Source of the DNA: Colwellia sp. 20A7
GTDB taxonomy: Bacteria > Pseudomonadota > Gammaproteobacteria > Enterobacterales > Alteromonadaceae
Length of the DNA: 64,000 bases
Assembly: GCF_009832865.1 (NCBI RefSeq)
Contig: NZ_CP047130.1
Span: 2,666,001-2,730,000, forward strand
Direction of reading: 5' to 3'
A program made the translations under genes and the position numbers. The notes beneath the pieces were generated by a model, which was given only the letters and a program-made list of their open reading frames with translations, did not search any database and had not been told where the DNA came from. Of this stretch, positions 7,144-15,593 are shown piece by piece (the first letter of the stretch is position 1; each line of letters begins with the position of its first letter).

Positions 7144-9147
7144 ATGACTAATGCACTGATCAAACTTGTTGATGTGAGCCGTAGTTTTACTGCGGGGGAT
7201 AATGAACTTACGGTTTTAAAAAATATTAACTTGCAGATTAATCGTGGTGAAATGATAGCTATTATCGGCGCATCTGGTTCAGGAAAGTCGACACTAATGA
7301 ACATTCTTGGCTGTCTGGATAAACCAAACAAAGGCAGTTATTTCATCAATGGACAAGATACTTCCACTATGGGAGAAGATGAACTTGCTGCATTACGACG
7401 TGAATACTTTGGTTTTATTTTTCAGCGCTATCATCTATTAAGTGATTTAAGTGCACTGGGCAATGTAGAAGTACCAGCATTGTATGCCAATGAAGATAAG
7501 CACTCTCGACAAGAAAAAGCGAAACAACTACTTACACGCCTTGGCTTAGGCGATCGTTTAGATCATAAACCAAACCAACTAAGTGGTGGTCAGCAGCAAC
7601 GTGTTAGTGTCGCCAGAGCTTTAGTTAATGGTGGCGACGTTATTCTTGCCGATGAGCCAACTGGAGCATTAGATAGCACCAGTGGCGATGAGATGATGAA
7701 GTTGCTTCAGGAGCTACATAGCGATGGTCATACCATTATTTTGGTAACACACGATCCTAATATCGCAGAGTTTGCTGATCGCGTTATTGAGATAAAAGAT
7801 GGAGAAATTATTAGCGATAAAGCTAATGTGAATAACCCTAGCAACATTGAACAAGAAACTTATAGAGTCGCTAATGAAGGCAAAGTAGTTGAAGGTAAAC
7901 TCCCTGAAAGTACTAAGAAAAAAGCTAATAACAAAACTCGCGAGCGTATTAACTGGTCGCGTTATTTTGAAGCCTTGAAAATGGCTATTATTGCCATGTC
8001 CAATAACCGTTTGCGTACATTCCTTACCATGCTAGGGATCATCATTGGTATTGCTTCTGTTGTATCAGTAGTCGCTCTAGGCGCGGGATCGCAGCAACAA
8101 ATCATGGATAATATTGCTTCAATGGGTACCAATACCATAGAGATAAAACCTGGAACAGGTCGTGGAGACCGTCGCTCTGGTCGGGTGCATTCACTCACGG
8201 CTGAGGATGCCAAGGCGCTTAAAACATTATCATTTGTCGATAGCGCTACGCCAACAGTTAGAGCGAATGTCGCTATTCGTTATTCCAGTGAAACCGTTAC
8301 CGGCTCTGTTCAAGGTGTTGGCACTGATTATTTCCGTGTACGGGGTTATGACTTAGCAAAAGGACAATACTTTGGCGAAGACAGCATCGATGCACTAGAA
8401 CAAGTTGCGGTAATTGACGTGAATACCGAACAAGCACTTTTTGCCGACGGTAATGCACTTGGTAATGTTATTTTTCTAGGCCGACTTCCCGTTCGCGTTA
8501 TTGGCGTGACCAAGCCAATTGAAAGTATGTCTGGCAATAGTGATGAATTGAATGTTTGGTTACCTTATACCACCGTATCCGGACGAATATTCAGGCAAGA
8601 CTATGTTGATGATATCACTGTAAGGGTTGACGAAAATGTATCAAGTGAGATGGCAGAACAAGGAATTATTAAGTTATTGACCATGCGGCATGATACGGTG
8701 GATTTTTTCACTATCAACACTGACACCATACGAAAAAGTATAGAAAAAACATCTGAGACCATGACGTTACTCATTTCTGCTATTGCGTTCATTTCTTTGT
8801 TAGTTGGTGGGATTGGCGTAATGAATATCATGTTGGTTTCAGTAACTGAGCGCACGAAGGAAATAGGTATACGCATAGCCGTTGGCGCTAGGCAGATGGA
8901 TATTTTACGTCAATTTTTGATTGAAGCCGTATTGGTCTGTTTCTGTGGTGGCGCACTAGGTATAGGGCTAGCTTATTTGGCCGGGGTAATTTTTTCTTAC
9001 TCAGGTAGTGAATTTCAAATGATATATTCTAGTACATCTATCATTGCCGCTTTTGCTTGCTCGACCCTCATTGGTATTCTATTTGGCTATCTTCCGGCCC
9101 GTAATGCGGCAAAACTTAACCCTATTGAGGCTCTGTCAAGGGATTAG
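7144..9147 (+). CDS. macB: MacB-like ABC transporter, ATPase-permease fusion
   Basis: The 667-residue protein has an N-terminal ATPase with Walker A GASGSGKST (42-50), signature LSGGQQQR (146-153) and Walker B VILADE (166-171), joined by a charged linker (about 230-270) to a permease. The permease has TM1 at about 290-315, a large periplasmic MacB_PCD domain, and three C-terminal helices with FtsX motifs (ERTKEIGIRIAVGAR), ending NPIEALSRD. This is the MacB topology (4 TM, about 650 residues), a mechanotransmission pump for macrolides, peptides or other periplasmic substrates. It probably shares a transcript with macA. The substrate here is unknown. Control by a CusR-like system rather than PhoPQ or a TetR regulator is unusual. 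Confidence 0.9.
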   Translation: MTNALIKLVDVSRSFTAGDNELTVLKNINLQINRGEMIAIIGASGSGKSTLMNILGCLDKPNKGSYFINGQDTSTMGEDELAALRREYFGFIFQRYHLLSDLSALGNVEVPALYANEDKHSRQEKAKQLLTRLGLGDRLDHKPNQLSGGQQQRVSVARALVNGGDVILADEPTGALDSTSGDEMMKLLQELHSDGHTIILVTHDPNIAEFADRVIEIKDGEIISDKANVNNPSNIEQETYRVANEGKVVEGKLPESTKKKANNKTRERINWSRYFEALKMAIIAMSNNRLRTFLTMLGIIIGIASVVSVVALGAGSQQQIMDNIASMGTNTIEIKPGTGRGDRRSGRVHSLTAEDAKALKTLSFVDSATPTVRANVAIRYSSETVTGSVQGVGTDYFRVRGYDLAKGQYFGEDSIDALEQVAVIDVNTEQALFADGNALGNVIFLGRLPVRVIGVTKPIESMSGNSDELNVWLPYTTVSGRIFRQDYVDDITVRVDENVSSEMAEQGIIKLLTMRHDTVDFFTINTDTIRKSIEKTSETMTLLISAIAFISLLVGGIGVMNIMLVSVTERTKEIGIRIAVGARQMDILRQFLIEAVLVCFCGGALGIGLAYLAGVIFSYSGSEFQMIYSSTSIIAAFACSTLIGILFGYLPARNAAKLNPIEALSRD

Positions 9148-9184
9148 GTGGAGTGTGATAATAGATAAGTGTTATAGCAATGCT

Positions 9185-9215
9185 GACTTTAATAGTTTTT
9201 TCAACTATTAAAGTC
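9185..9215. terminator. Hairpin after macB
   Basis: GACTTTAATAGTT (9185-9197) pairs perfectly with AACTATTAAAGTC (9203-9215) around a 5-nt loop, 38 bp after the macB stop. There is no T-run after it, so it is either a weak terminator or an mRNA 3'-end stabiliser. Confidence 0.5.
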
Positions 9216-9578
9216 AAAGATAATTAGTTAGCTGCTCTATTCAACATAAATGCGGCATGTACAGGTTCACACAATAGTTTATGTCAGTAAGTGACTTTCT
9301 TGTCTATCAATATGACGACGGGTCAATGCTTTTGTGTACAAAAAACAGGTCAAAAAATTATTGATGCTAGTGTCTGCTATAGCCGGATCACTTGTCGTTA
9401 GATAGGCCAAGGCTAACGTCCGCTTTCGTATCCTAACTGGCTTTATGTTTTTTTGTTGTGTAAGGCCAGATACGTTAAAACAGTATCTTTTGTTTGTCTT
9501 TTCAACTTGAGATTTTATCACTATCAGAATAAAAATAAGTAAGGTACAATTTTATTTATTCGATTATCTAAGCTAAAA
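9216..9578. other. Non-coding region between macB and the YgjP-like gene
   Basis: I see no supported gene. An 80-codon frame on the minus strand (9279-9521) lacks a ribosome site, has no recognisable family and does not look protein-like. The last 60 bp before 9579 are AT-rich and probably hold the promoter of the metalloprotease gene. Confidence 0.35.
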
Positions 9579-10103
9579 ATGCCATCCTCAACAGTTAAAC
9601 TAGCGCCATTAAAGTATTTATCTTCATATTCAATTGAAGTACAAGATCAAATCAGCACGATGATCGAAAAAGATACATTAGGTAATTTTCTACTTCAGAA
9701 ACATCCTCAAACACATCATATTAACAACGATAAAATGCTTCGTGAATATGTCATGAATTTAAAGAATACTCATTTACGAAAGTCATCCCCATTAAGTAAA
9801 GTTATTTACGATAAAAAAATACATGTTGTAAATAATGCTTTGGGCTTGCATACATTTATTTCAAGAGTTCAGGGGAATAAGTTAAAAAGTAAAAATGAAA
9901 TACGAATTAGCGATATTTTCAAAACGGCACCAGAGGTATTCTTAGAAATGATTGTTGTTCATGAGTTAGCTCACATCAGGATCAAGCCGCACGATAAAGC
10001 ATTTTATCAATTGTGCCAACATATGCTGCCAGACTATCATCAGTTAGAATTTGAGATGCGTTTATATCTAACTCAACTCGAATTAAAAGGTCCTATTTAC
10101 TAA
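9579..10103 (+). CDS. YgjP-like zinc metalloprotease domain protein (DUF45, M48-like)
   Basis: A 174-residue soluble protein. The diagnostic zinc site is VVHELAHIRIKPHDKAFYQ: H128, E129, H132, with a further H138. The HELAH...H arrangement followed by FYQLCQHMLPDY is the hallmark of YgjP/DUF45 proteins. No signal peptide is seen, so it is cytoplasmic. The biological substrate of this family is not settled. The gene stands alone between macB and a TonB receptor, with no shared promoter apparent. The N-terminal half is divergent from the usual YgjP domain and more basic. Confidence 0.8.
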   Translation: MPSSTVKLAPLKYLSSYSIEVQDQISTMIEKDTLGNFLLQKHPQTHHINNDKMLREYVMNLKNTHLRKSSPLSKVIYDKKIHVVNNALGLHTFISRVQGNKLKSKNEIRISDIFKTAPEVFLEMIVVHELAHIRIKPHDKAFYQLCQHMLPDYHQLEFEMRLYLTQLELKGPIY

Positions 10104-10367
10104 TTATCATCAATTAGAAAATTTCGCTAACAAAAGATGTTAGCTTTTGAGTCACTAACGATAAATAATTGCCCTGTGGATAGCCCCCTCCCTTAAGCTT
10201 TTAGTTTTTTTCTTCATGTATTAAGGAATTATATAGAAATAAACTCAACACCAATTCATAAAATTGAAATATAGTTTAATAAATTTGTCATTATTTCGAC
10301 GCAAAAAATTCGCATTACTCAGTTACTCTTCTTTCGACTTAAAAAACTACTTAAATCGGAACTAAAA

Positions 10368-12737
10368 ATGACAAGTAAAGTTATTAATCAACCTTTATTT
10401 AAACTAACAAAAATTTCTCTAGCGATGTTATGCGTTACATCAGTAAATGGTTATGCAGCACAGCAAGCTGAAAAAGAAATAGAAAAATCTTTGGAAGAAG
10501 TTGTGGTTGTTGCACAGAAACGCGCGCAATCAATTCAAGATGTACCTGTAACAATAACGGCTTATGATGGTGATTTTCTAGAAAGTATAGGCATTGGTGA
10601 GTTAGATGCATTGTCTGACATAACACCAGGGCTTGTAATTCAAGAGCAAAGCCCAAACAATCCAGGATTTGTTATTCGCGGCATAACCTCAGACAGTGGC
10701 TCTTCACAATCATCATCACGCGTTTCTGTATACTATAATGGCGTAGATGTTTCTCGTTCACGAGGCTCATACTTTGAACTATTTGATGTTGAAGGCATTG
10801 AAGTTGTAAAAGGGCCACAAGCAACCTTGTTTGGTACTGCCGCTTCTGTTGGTGCAATCAGTGTTGCTACTCGTAAACCTGAACAAGACTTTTCCGCACA
10901 AATTAAAGCCTCGGTTGGTAACTTTTCCGCTAAAAACTTAAGTGGTTTTGTTACCGGCGGTAGCAATCTAGTACAAGGTCGCTTTGCCTTTACTTCCCGT
11001 ACTCGTGACGGTTTTATTGAAAATATAGCGGGTAATGATGATTCACAAAGTGCTGGCGGATTCGTTCAAGAAGACATGCATGCACTTGATCATGTTTCTT
11101 ATCGTCCATCTCTACGCATTACCCCAAACAACGACGTAACGATTGATCTTGTATACACCTATGAAAAAAATGATGACTCTGGTACCTCATTTAAAAATGG
11201 TTTATACGCACCAACGGGTGGTGATACTAGCCCATACAGTTTTGTAGAATTATCAGGTTCACCACTTGCTAAAGACGTATTTGGTAAAGAAGATTTAGGG
11301 GTAGAACGTACCGTTAACGACCTAAACCTGACCGTTAACTGGGATGTAAACGATAACCTAACCGTTACTTCAATTACGGCGCAACGTAGCTTTGATTCGT
11401 TAGAAGTTTTCGACGGTGACGGAACACAAGCTTGGTTTCTAGAATTTGCAGAAGCCGCTGAAGGCGATCAATTTAGCCAAGAATTACGTGCTGTTTATAC
11501 AGCGGGTGACTTCACGACTATTTTTGGTGCTAGCTACTTTGATGAAGACGGCAGCCAAGCAGTGCCATTTAGTACAGAAGAGTCGGTATTCTTAAATTGT
11601 CTTGGTTTATTAGGAAGTGACTTACCCTGTATTAATACAGATGGTAGTGTTAACGTATTAACTCCATATTTAACAGAAGGAGCCGCAACGCTACTTCCTT
11701 ATTCGCTTGAATTTACTAACTATGGTGAAAATACTGCCTATTCAGCCTTTGCTGATGTTAGTTACCGTGCCACTAACGCATTAGAGCTAACCGCTGGTTT
11801 ACGTTATGTAAAAGAAGAAAAACGCAGTGGTTATCAGTCAGACGCGCCAAATAGTATATTAACAGGCGCAGCATTATTCACCGTGGATACTGGTGGTGAA
11901 ATTTTCTACGCAGAAGCCGATTATGACGACTGGTTACCACGCTTTAATGCATTATATGAAATTAATCCGACAACTAACGTATATGCAACTATTTCAAAAG
12001 GCAGACGTTCTGAAGTCTTAGAAGTTAGCTCAATGTCTACTGCACAAGGTGATGCTGCTATCTCGGTTAGCGAAGTACCTGCAGAAGTTATTTGGAACTA
12101 CGAAACAGGGGTTAAAGGTAAAGCATTACAAAACCGCGTGGATTACTCTGTGGCAATGTTCTACCAAGAGTATTCAAACTTCCAAGTTACTTTACAAGAT
12201 GAAGAAGGCGTTGCTTATTCCGCTGATGCTGGCTCTGCAACTAATCTTGGTTTTGAAGCCGAAATAAGAGCCTTACTTAGCGATGAATTTGAAGTATTTG
12301 CAAACACTGCTTTCCTTGATGCAGAAATTGATGATGACAGCAACAATGGCCAATTAGCCGGTAATACCTTTAGATTACAACCTGAATGGACATTCAGTAC
12401 AGGTTTGTTCTACGGTACTGAAATATCAAACTCATTAAGCCTAACGAGTTCATTAATATACAGCTACCGTACAGAAGTATTCTTTGAACCTGAAAATGCC
12501 CCAATCTCCGGCTTAGACATCAGCCAAGAAGCATTTGGTTTAATGAGTGCTCGTGTTGGTATCGCGAGTAATTCAAATTGGTCTGTAAACTTATATGCTA
12601 ACAACCTTCTTGATGAAGAATATTTAGTTGATGCGGGGAATACTGGTGGTGGATTTGGCAACCCTACTTTTGTAGCGGGTGCCCCTCGTATGTTTGGTGT
12701 TGAGTTCACAATGAACTTTGGTACTGCGGGCTTATAA
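10368..12737 (+). CDS. TonB-dependent outer-membrane receptor
   Basis: The 789-residue precursor has a signal peptide (about 1-31, cleavage near NGYAA-QQ), a TonB-box-like stretch (EEVVVVAQKRAQSIQDVPVT), a plug domain with the usual RGI...YYNGV...GIEVVKGPQATLFG signature (about 100-165), and a long beta-barrel ending in an aromatic/hydrophobic-rich strand (RMFGVEFTMNFG). The VAQKRAQSIQDVP start is typical of receptors from marine bacteria whose substrates are often carbohydrates or other non-siderophore ligands. The substrate cannot be called. A convergent PhoD phosphatase gene lies downstream beyond two terminators. No Fur box was seen upstream. Confidence 0.92.
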   Translation: MTSKVINQPLFKLTKISLAMLCVTSVNGYAAQQAEKEIEKSLEEVVVVAQKRAQSIQDVPVTITAYDGDFLESIGIGELDALSDITPGLVIQEQSPNNPGFVIRGITSDSGSSQSSSRVSVYYNGVDVSRSRGSYFELFDVEGIEVVKGPQATLFGTAASVGAISVATRKPEQDFSAQIKASVGNFSAKNLSGFVTGGSNLVQGRFAFTSRTRDGFIENIAGNDDSQSAGGFVQEDMHALDHVSYRPSLRITPNNDVTIDLVYTYEKNDDSGTSFKNGLYAPTGGDTSPYSFVELSGSPLAKDVFGKEDLGVERTVNDLNLTVNWDVNDNLTVTSITAQRSFDSLEVFDGDGTQAWFLEFAEAAEGDQFSQELRAVYTAGDFTTIFGASYFDEDGSQAVPFSTEESVFLNCLGLLGSDLPCINTDGSVNVLTPYLTEGAATLLPYSLEFTNYGENTAYSAFADVSYRATNALELTAGLRYVKEEKRSGYQSDAPNSILTGAALFTVDTGGEIFYAEADYDDWLPRFNALYEINPTTNVYATISKGRRSEVLEVSSMSTAQGDAAISVSEVPAEVIWNYETGVKGKALQNRVDYSVAMFYQEYSNFQVTLQDEEGVAYSADAGSATNLGFEAEIRALLSDEFEVFANTAFLDAEIDDDSNNGQLAGNTFRLQPEWTFSTGLFYGTEISNSLSLTSSLIYSYRTEVFFEPENAPISGLDISQEAFGLMSARVGIASNSNWSVNLYANNLLDEEYLVDAGNTGGGFGNPTFVAGAPRMFGVEFTMNFGTAGL

Positions 12738-12796
12738 CTTATACCTTATAACCACTAGTAAACAGTAAACAACTTATAATCCCAAGAGATTAATTA

Positions 12797-12821
12797 AGCC
12801 ACTTTTATTGTGGCTTTTTTA
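12797..12821 (+). terminator. Rho-independent terminator of the TonB receptor gene
   Basis: AAGCCAC (12797-12803) pairs with GTGGCTT (12810-12816), followed by a T-run. It lies 60 bp after the receptor stop. Confidence 0.85.
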
Positions 12822-12875
12822 TTGTCTACATTTCACTTCAGCTTGATTTCCTCTATATACTTACAAACTAAGCAA

Positions 12876-12907
12876 ATAAAAAAGCGGTTACGCATTAACG
12901 TAACCGC
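12876..12907 (-). terminator. Rho-independent terminator of the phoD-like gene (minus strand)
   Basis: GCGGTTACG (12884-12892) pairs with CGTAACCGC (12899-12907). On the minus strand the stem is followed by a T-run (the A-run 12876-12883 on plus), so it ends transcription from the convergent phosphatase gene. Confidence 0.85.
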
Positions 12908-12978
12908 CCTACTTTTATATTATCGTTACCTATCGTTCGAGCTACTTAATCCGTTTAGCGTAACTTATGCTTAGACGC

Positions 12979-14685
12979 TTAAGCTTTATAAATTCTTTGC
13001 GCTGGATTAACCATTGTGAATTGCTCTGACAAGATATTATCGACATAACGCCAGTCGGTTTTTATCGCTTGCTTGGTTAGCGTAACAAGCATATAGCCAC
13101 GTTGTGACAAATCACAATACTCTAAATCATTGATCAATAAAGACAAGCCTTGAGCCATTTTTTGCGCTTGTGCTGTATCTATTGATAAATAGCTTTCCAT
13201 ACCTGGTGAGGTTACTCCAGGTGTTGCAAACTCAACACCAACAGCATTGCCTTTTACATCTTTTAATGTTCCATACCATGCATTGTGCGTATCACCCGCC
13301 ACCACAATCAACTGCTTATTTAATGCCGAGACACTATTATACAGAGCTTCACGCTCTGCAGGATAACCATCCCACGCATCTAAATTGTATGGCATTAACG
13401 TGTTCACCCTAGCAAGCTGTTCAGCCGTCACTGTTTTGTTATTCAAAACATCTTGTTTTATTGCGCCGAGTTCAGCCACGACTCTAGGAATATCATTGCG
13501 ATCTGCTTGTGAAAATATTTCTGTTGGCAACCACATTTTAGTCATTAGCACTTGTTGACCTAACACCTGCCATTTTGCTTTTGAATTACCAACGGCAGAC
13601 GTTAACCAGTTTAATTGGGTTTTACCCAGTAATTTTCTTTTAGGGTCGTTAAGATCTTGCGCAAATTTAGCAATATCCATGGCTTTGCTGCTTTTATCTC
13701 GGTAATCGGCATAAGACAACTGTTTGTCTCTGGCGATAACACGCGTGTCTAACATGTGTAAGCTAAGTAGATTACCAAAATCGAAAGTTCTGTATATTTG
13801 TGGATTTTGCTCGCCCATTGGTGGACGAATAGGTAGCCATTCGTAATAGGCTTGAATTGCAGCAGCACGGCGTTTAAAAAAGTCACCTTCATTTGCACTG
13901 TGATTTTCTGCGCCACTTTTATAGGTGTCGTTACTGATTTCATGATCATCCCAAACCGCAATAAATGGCGCGGCTGCATGCAACGCTTGCAAACCTTTGT
14001 CGGTTTTATAAATGGCATAACGTTTACGATAATCACTTAAAGTAATTATTTCACCGCTGTTATCAGCAGCTAATTGCCGTCCTATTTTTTCTGCATTGTT
14101 CGTTGCATAACCGCCCATGGGGTATTCATAAATATAATCACCTAAATGTAAAACCACATCGAGATCTTCTTGCTTTGCTGCATCTGAATAAGCATTAAAA
14201 TAACCTGCAGGATAGTTTGAACAAGACACAACGACCATTTTAATTTGCTCAACATTATCGATTGGTAATGTTTTACCACGGCCTACTGGGCTTAATGACG
14301 CTAAACCAACAAAACGATAAAAGTATTCGGTGTTAGGTTGTAAATCTTGCACATCTATTTTGATGGTAAAATCACGACGCTTATCTGTTTTTTCAGTACC
14401 GTTTCTAATAATGTTTTTAAACTCGGCATCACTGGCCAGTTCCCACGCAACGGTTGCGCTAGATTGCATGGTATCTTTTAATACTGAGACGCGCGTCCAT
14501 ATAATAAGCGCATTGTTTAGTGGATCTCCACTGGCAACGCCATGCTTAAATTCAACATTGCTTAACGATTCTTTCTGTAATGCTGCGCAGCCAGTTAACG
14601 AAGTAGATACGGCTAATGCAAGCACACTGCCAGCTGATAAGCCTGTGGTTAGTTTTAAAAATTTACGACGAGAGGTATTTGACAT
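12979..14685 (-). CDS. phoD: PhoD-like alkaline phosphatase/phosphodiesterase, Tat-exported
   Basis: The 568-residue precursor starts with a twin-arginine signal (SRRKFLKLTT, R6-R7) whose hydrophobic part ends in LTGC (C33), so it may be a Tat-exported lipoprotein. An N-terminal PhoD_N beta-sandwich (about 42-140) is followed by the metallophosphatase core. Visible metal motifs are LHLGDYIYEYP (181-188 region), WDDHEISND (245-253) and VVAGDTHNAW. PhoD enzymes bind Ca and Fe and release phosphate from mono- and diesters. The gene is monocistronic and convergent with the TonB receptor. A DsrE-like gene lies upstream in the same direction, over 100 bp away. Confidence 0.9.
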   Translation of the reverse strand: MSNTSRRKFLKLTTGLSAGSVLALAVSTSLTGCAALQKESLSNVEFKHGVASGDPLNNALIIWTRVSVLKDTMQSSATVAWELASDAEFKNIIRNGTEKTDKRRDFTIKIDVQDLQPNTEYFYRFVGLASLSPVGRGKTLPIDNVEQIKMVVVSCSNYPAGYFNAYSDAAKQEDLDVVLHLGDYIYEYPMGGYATNNAEKIGRQLAADNSGEIITLSDYRKRYAIYKTDKGLQALHAAAPFIAVWDDHEISNDTYKSGAENHSANEGDFFKRRAAAIQAYYEWLPIRPPMGEQNPQIYRTFDFGNLLSLHMLDTRVIARDKQLSYADYRDKSSKAMDIAKFAQDLNDPKRKLLGKTQLNWLTSAVGNSKAKWQVLGQQVLMTKMWLPTEIFSQADRNDIPRVVAELGAIKQDVLNNKTVTAEQLARVNTLMPYNLDAWDGYPAEREALYNSVSALNKQLIVVAGDTHNAWYGTLKDVKGNAVGVEFATPGVTSPGMESYLSIDTAQAQKMAQGLSLLINDLEYCDLSQRGYMLVTLTKQAIKTDWRYVDNILSEQFTMVNPAQRIYKA

Positions 14686-14815
14686 AATTTACTTAATAAG
14701 ATGTTTAAACAGTAACCTCACACTTTACTGCTTAAATATTTCATTTTTATAAATAGAAAAAGAAGTTTCAATGACATTTATGTTGCAGAGTTATCATAAT
14801 GTACAATTGCAAACA

Positions 14816-15370
14816 CTAAGGATTCAAAGTGTAACCTTGTTGCTGTAACAAAGCATTAGCAGTCATGGCTGAAAGTGCCATATCAACACCTGGGTAAAGA
14901 TCTGCAGTTTTAACATCGTAAAAAGCCGCTGACTGACCACATAAATAAATTTTTACATTGTTATCTAGCAAGCTTTGTAATAACGGTATATTTTTATTCT
15001 CACCAAGTTGCTTTGCCTCAACCGCTGCTGCATTTTGTACGTCAAGTGTTGCCTTACCGTGTACAACCAACGCCAAATCAATATTTTCAGGTTTAACACC
15101 GTTAGCTACGTGCATGTTAATAAATCGCGCTAAACTATCAAATTTACGATTAACCGTACCTGCATCTCCCGTTGTGGCGACATCGAATACAATCTTAAAC
15201 TTTGTGTTTTTGGGTATTGCGACTGCTGTATCAACCGATGCAATTTTACCAAATTCTTTTATTTGAGTGCCTGGTTTAAATGCCTCACTGCCGGCAAACG
15301 AAGAACCAGCCGTACACATTAATACTACCGCCACTAAATATTTCGCCTTAGCCAAATCAATAAATTTCAT
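14816..15370 (-). CDS. Exported DsrE/DsrF-like protein
   Basis: About 184 residues with a signal peptide (cleavage near SSFAGSE). The mature part has a DsrE-like fold: FKIVFDVATTGD near the start, RFINMHVANGVKPENIDLALVVHGKAT in the middle, and LLDNNVKIYLCGQSAAFYDV with the single conserved-position Cys. DsrE relatives transfer sulfur or act as small periplasmic accessory proteins; the role here is unknown. Two starts are possible. The ATG at 15379 (MNEM...) is only 1 nt from the AAAGGTG site, while the ATG at 15370 is 7 nt further, so I prefer 15370. It may be read through toward phoD, 130 bp downstream. Confidence 0.75.
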   Translation of the reverse strand: MKFIDLAKAKYLVAVVLMCTAGSSFAGSEAFKPGTQIKEFGKIASVDTAVAIPKNTKFKIVFDVATTGDAGTVNRKFDSLARFINMHVANGVKPENIDLALVVHGKATLDVQNAAAVEAKQLGENKNIPLLQSLLDNNVKIYLCGQSAAFYDVKTADLYPGVDMALSAMTANALLQQQGYTLNP

Positions 15371-15593
15371 TTCATTCACCTTTAAAATACGTTAAATATT
15401 ATATTGATATAAAAAAGCAGCAATTACCATTCTTATCATTTAAATTTACAGAGTTTACGCGAAATTATAAGTTTTTAAATAAACGTCAATAGATTGATCT
15501 ATCACAATATATTTACTGTTTGGTGAGAGCATGATTAGTTTAAGCAAAAAATCATACTTTCTGCACAACACTCGCTTATAAAAGGAACGCGTT

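Noticed and set aside
7023..7331. 102-codon minus-strand frame across the macA/macB junction, and similar long antisense frames inside czcA, trpE, ohyA and others
   Set aside because: These are shadows of well-supported genes on the other strand.
9279..9521. 80-codon frame on the minus strand between macB and the YgjP-like gene
   Set aside because: No ribosome site, no family resemblance, composition unlike neighbouring proteins; treated as chance.
10284..10300. TTTGTCATTATTTCGAC upstream of the first TonB receptor as a Pho box
   Set aside because: Only the first heptamer resembles CTGTCAT; the second is too different to claim PhoB control.
15430..15455. AAATGATAAGAATGG-like Fur site upstream of the DsrE-like gene
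   Set aside because: Only about 11 of 19 consensus positions match in an AT-rich region.
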